Origin: Sphingomonas cavernae
GTDB taxonomy: Bacteria; Pseudomonadota; Alphaproteobacteria; Sphingomonadales; Sphingomonadaceae
Reading direction: 5' to 3'
Assembly (NCBI RefSeq): GCF_003590775.1
Contig: NZ_QYUM01000004.1
Span: forward strand, 496,001-560,000
Length of the DNA stretch: 64,000 bases
Part shown: positions 61,653 to 64,000 of the stretch, in pieces
Numbering within the stretch: position 1 is the stretch's first letter
Layout of the letters: the number at the start of each line of letters is the position of its first letter
Translations under genes and position numbers: made by a program
The notes under the pieces: generated by a model
Seen by the model: the letters and a program-made list of their open reading frames with translations, nothing else
Databases searched by the model: none
Told to the model about the DNA's origin: nothing

Positions 61653-62141
61653 GTGACTTTTTCGACACAAGGGAAGACCGCGCCCGCGGCAAGGTCGGGC
61701 GATGTAAGGTTGGGGCTGCTCGCGGATCATCTGGCCTATCATCTGCGCCGCGCGCAGGACGCGTCATTCCAGGCATTTGCGAGCCTCGTCGATCGCGCCG
61801 ATCTCAGCCCCGGCCATTTCACGATTCTGACGATCATCGGTGAAAATCCCGGACTGAATCAGACCGCGCTCAGCCAGGCAACCGGCCGCGACAAATCCAC
61901 GCTTACGCCCGCGCTCAAGACACTGGAGCAGCAAGGAGCGATCACGCGCACCCGTTCAGAGATCGATCGGCGTGCCTTTCTTCTCAAGCTGACTCCCGCG
62001 GGCGAAGACTATCTGGCGCAGCTTACCGTCCACGCGCATCAGCACGGCCGCTGGCTTGACGAAGTGGTGGGCGAATTCAACAAGCCACTGCTCATCCATC
62101 TGCTCGAACAGATTGCAGAGAAGCTTCCAACAGCATCCTGA
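61653..62141 (+). CDS. MarR-family transcriptional regulator
   Basis: This is a 162-residue winged-helix regulator: LADHLAYHLRRAQDASFQAFASLV is the dimer helix; LSPGHFTILTIIGENPGLNQTALSQATGRDKSTLTPALKTLEQQGAITR is the DNA-binding domain with the recognition helix; RSEIDRRAFLLKLTPAGEDYL is the wing. The effector and targets are unknown. The GTG start at 61653 is preceded by GGGGGAACAGACAGG; an in-frame ATG at 61530 would add 41 non-conserved residues. It is monocistronic, followed by a palindromic repeat. Confidence 0.85.
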   Translation: MTFSTQGKTAPAARSGDVRLGLLADHLAYHLRRAQDASFQAFASLVDRADLSPGHFTILTIIGENPGLNQTALSQATGRDKSTLTPALKTLEQQGAITRTRSEIDRRAFLLKLTPAGEDYLAQLTVHAHQHGRWLDEVVGEFNKPLLIHLLEQIAEKLPTAS

Positions 62142-62199
62142 TGGAAGACGCATCCGGTTTCGCAAGCGCCTCGAGCACTTCGCCCTAAATCCGTCCACC

Positions 62200-62282
62200 G
62201 AGTACCCCGGCGAAGGCCGGGGTCCAGTCACGGCAGCGCTCGGCGTTTGGAACTCCTTGACCCCGGCCTTCGCCGGGGTACT
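62200..62282. repeat. Palindromic intergenic repeat, CCCCGGC type, copy 2
   Basis: Same halves as copy 1 at 17450-17531 (GAGTACCCCGGCGAAGGCCG and ACCCCGGCCTTCGCCGGGGT); the about 30-base centre differs. It lies between the MarR and TetR genes. Confidence 0.88.
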
Positions 62283-62339
62283 CCGGGCACCCGATTTTGC
62301 GCGCGATGCACTGAAGAAACCTCTGAACTGCCATCGTCG

Positions 62340-62368
62340 TTGATTTGTTCGTTCGAACGAACTAATAT
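62340..62368 (+). promoter_or_regulatory. TetR promoter with operator in the spacer
   Basis: TTGATT (62340-62345) and TAATAT (62363-62368) are separated by exactly 17 bases. The perfect 16-bp palindrome GTTCGTTCGAACGAAC (62347-62362) lies within that spacer. Binding by the TetR dimer would block polymerase, the classic autorepression design. The start codon is 7 bases after the -10 box, so the mRNA is probably leaderless; no ribosome-binding site is present. Confidence 0.75.
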
Positions 62369-62374
62369 CACATC

Positions 62375-63037
62375 ATGCGCAAGCGACTCGAAAAACCGCC
62401 GATCGACGATCGGCTGCTCGACACCGCGATCGACCAGTTCGGACGCTATGGTTTCGAAGCCGCCAGCACGCGGGCGATCGCCGCTGCGGCAGAGACTGCG
62501 ATGTCGTCGATCACCTATCACTATGGCGGCAAGGAAGGGCTTTATCTCGCGGCCGCGCACCATATTGCACGACAGGTCAGCGAAGGGACCGAGGCATCAC
62601 GCGCCGCAGCCGAAGCGTTTCTCCACGCCAACCCCGGCATTGACGGTGCGGTCGAGGCGATTGCGCGCATCCTGGACGGTTTCGCGGAACTGATGACCAG
62701 CGACCGCAGCACCCCCTGGGCGCGCTTCATCGTACGAGAGCAGATGAACCCCGGCCCCGCCTTCGACATCCTCTATTCGGAGTTGATGAAGCAGCGCGCA
62801 GATCTTGTCACCAGTCTCCTCCAACGCATTGGGGGTGGCCGCTTCGATGAAGCGGAGGCGCGCGTGAAGGCGCTTGCGCTGTTTGGCCAGGTTCTCGTCT
62901 TTCGCGTCGCGCGCGCCACGGTGCTGCGCGTGACGGGCTGGACCGACGTTACGTCCGTCGAAGCCGCCGAGATTCGCCACACCGTGCGCGCGCACACCAT
63001 CGCCATTCTCGAAAATATCCGCGGAGACCGAGCATGA
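62375..63037 (+). CDS. TetR-family regulator (CecR/YbiH-like)
   Basis: This is a 220-residue regulator. The N-terminal helix-turn-helix is LLDTAIDQFGRYGFEAASTRAIAAAAETAMSSITYHYGGKEGLYLAAAHHI. The C-terminal effector domain (FAELMTSDRSTPWARFIVREQMNPGPAFDILYSELMKQ region) matches the DUF1956/CecR type, which in enterobacteria controls an adjacent HlyD-ABC exporter. It overlaps the HlyD-type gene by 4 bases, as in that arrangement. It probably represses its own promoter through the palindrome 12 bases upstream of its ATG. Confidence 0.88.
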   Translation: MRKRLEKPPIDDRLLDTAIDQFGRYGFEAASTRAIAAAAETAMSSITYHYGGKEGLYLAAAHHIARQVSEGTEASRAAAEAFLHANPGIDGAVEAIARILDGFAELMTSDRSTPWARFIVREQMNPGPAFDILYSELMKQRADLVTSLLQRIGGGRFDEAEARVKALALFGQVLVFRVARATVLRVTGWTDVTSVEAAEIRHTVRAHTIAILENIRGDRA

Positions 63038-64000
63038 ACCGCCGTCGTCTGATCCCGATCGTCATCGTTGCGGCGCTCATAATTGTGGCGATTTTGACAA
63101 AGGGCTTCGGCCTGTTCGACCGGGACAGCGGTGAACTGACGCTGGGTGGCAATGTTGACATCCGGTCGGTCGATCTCGCCTTCCGCGTTCCCGGACGCAT
63201 TGCGGAGATGCCCGTCGAAGAGGGCAGCAAGGTCGCGGCAGGCACGGTCCTCGCCCGCCTCGACGCCCGCCCGCTGACCGACGCACTCAATGCCGCCGAG
63301 GCGCAGATCGGCGTCGCCAGCGCCGAACTCGACAAGCGCGTCACGGGCAACCGCCCGCAGGACATTGCGCAGGCAGCCGCGCAGGTCGCGGCGGCAAAGG
63401 CCGCGCTTGCCAAAGCCAGCGAGGACTATCAGCGGCGCTCCGACCTCGTGAAGACGGGCGCGGTCAGCCAGGCGCTCCATGACGCCAGCCGCGCCGAATA
63501 TCTCTCGGCGCAGGCGCAGCTCCGCGCTGCCGAACAGGCGCTCTCGCTCCAGCGCGCGGGCGCGCGCCGCGAGGATATCGACGCCGCACGCGCACAGCGC
63601 GCCTCAGCGGTAGCGCAGCGCGACAAGGCGAAGACCGACCTTGCCGACGCCACGATCACCGCGCCCTCGACGGGCACGATCCTGACCCGCGCACGCGAAC
63701 CCGGCGCCATCGTCCAGCCGGGCGAGGCTGTGTTCACGCTCACGATCGACCGCCCGATGCGCGTCCGCGCCTATGTTCCAGAGCCCGATCTCGGCCGCAT
63801 CTCGCCGGGCATGAAGGTGCTTGTCACCAGCGACGGCAACCCCAGGACCTATCAGGGCACGATCGGCTATATCTCCCCCACCGCTGAATTCACGCCCAAA
63901 TCGGTTCAGACCGAGGATCTGCGCACCGATCTCGTCTACCGGTTGCGCATCATCGTCACCAATCCCGACGATGCGCTCCGTCAGGGGCAGCCCGTGACGG
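63034..64000 (+). CDS. HlyD/YbhG-type membrane fusion protein (truncated by window end)
   Basis: The frame starts as ATGA overlapping the TetR stop and runs off the window after 322 residues. An N-terminal membrane anchor (RLIPIVIVAALIIVAILTKGFGLF) is followed by the first lipoyl half (VDIRSVDLAFRVPGRIAEMPVEEGSKVAAGTVLARLD), a coiled coil of about 120 residues (ALNAAEAQIGVASAELDKRVTGNRP region onward) and the second lipoyl half plus beta-barrel (ATITAPSTGTILTRAREPGAIVQPGEAVFTL). It would link an inner membrane ABC exporter to an outer membrane channel; those genes should lie just beyond the window. Confidence 0.92.
   Translation, partial: MNRRRLIPIVIVAALIIVAILTKGFGLFDRDSGELTLGGNVDIRSVDLAFRVPGRIAEMPVEEGSKVAAGTVLARLDARPLTDALNAAEAQIGVASAELDKRVTGNRPQDIAQAAAQVAAAKAALAKASEDYQRRSDLVKTGAVSQALHDASRAEYLSAQAQLRAAEQALSLQRAGARREDIDAARAQRASAVAQRDKAKTDLADATITAPSTGTILTRAREPGAIVQPGEAVFTLTIDRPMRVRAYVPEPDLGRISPGMKVLVTSDGNPRTYQGTIGYISPTAEFTPKSVQTEDLRTDLVYRLRIIVTNPDDALRQGQPVT

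Overview
The window is GC-rich chromosomal DNA from an alphaproteobacterium, most likely a sphingomonad (Sphingomonadaceae). The evidence is the alphaproteobacterial flagellar inventory (FlbT, MotE-like protein, FlaEY-like protein, short flagellin), an exopolysaccharide locus of sphingan/Gum type, and several families of short palindromic intergenic repeats that I associate with sphingomonad genomes. No rRNA, tRNA or CRISPR array was recognised. The species cannot be named from the sequence alone.

Layout. (1) 1-2.8 kb: the 3' end of a FixL-like sensor kinase, its FixJ-like response regulator, a small orphan protein and an alginate-export-type outer membrane barrel. (2) 3.2-6.6 kb: a methyl-accepting chemotaxis protein and a DUF1254/DUF1214 protein. 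(3) 6.8-8.4 kb: an intact IS30-family insertion sequence with 27-bp perfect terminal repeats, followed by a composite palindromic repeat. (4) 8.4-39.7 kb: a large flagellar cluster. Minus-strand operons hold an unusual sigma-70-family factor, lytic transglycosylase-fliJ-fliI-flbT, a TPR protein with a small membrane protein, motE-like-orf-fliM-fliL, flgD-fliK, flhA-(Fis-type HTH)-fliN-fliF and fliH-fliG. Plus-strand genes are flgE-flgK-flgL, flgF-flgG-flgA-flgH, flagellin, and a FlaEY-like protein followed by flgB. (5) 39.7-40.9 kb: an aromatic/aspartate aminotransferase. (6) 41.1-61.3 kb: an exopolysaccharide locus with export protein, acetyltransferase, priming glycosyl-phosphotransferase, four glycosyltransferases, pyruvyl transferase, flippase, Wzc/GumC-like co-polymerase-kinase, polymerase, UDP-glucose dehydrogenase, outer membrane barrel, beta-helix protein and GalU. 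An M20 peptidase gene in this stretch is broken by one in-frame stop. (7) 61.6-64 kb: a MarR regulator, then a TetR regulator co-transcribed with a truncated HlyD/YbhG-type membrane fusion protein.

How the parts fit. The flagellar cluster supplies most of the basal body, export ATPase complex, C-ring, hook and filament. flgC, fliE, flgI, fliP/Q/R, flhB, fliD, motA and motB are absent and must lie elsewhere if the cell is motile. Almost every minus-strand flagellar operon is preceded by the same -10-like box (TCCTATAAT). Two of these boxes have a GGCAA-N3-TTGCC palindrome just upstream. The cluster also encodes a 95-residue Fis-type DNA-binding protein with no AAA+ domain and an atypical sigma factor, so a self-contained control circuit is possible. 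The polysaccharide locus reads as a Wzx/Wzy-type pathway: GalU and Ugd supply UDP-glucose and UDP-glucuronate, and acetyl and pyruvyl groups decorate the product.

The observations most worth a second look are the flagellar promoter/palindrome/Fis circuit, the beta-propeller inserted in a flagellar protein, a small terminal-inverted-repeat element whose two ends supply the stop codons of both flanking genes, a TetR operator lying exactly in the spacer of an apparently leaderless promoter, and the single-base nonsense mutation in the M20 peptidase.
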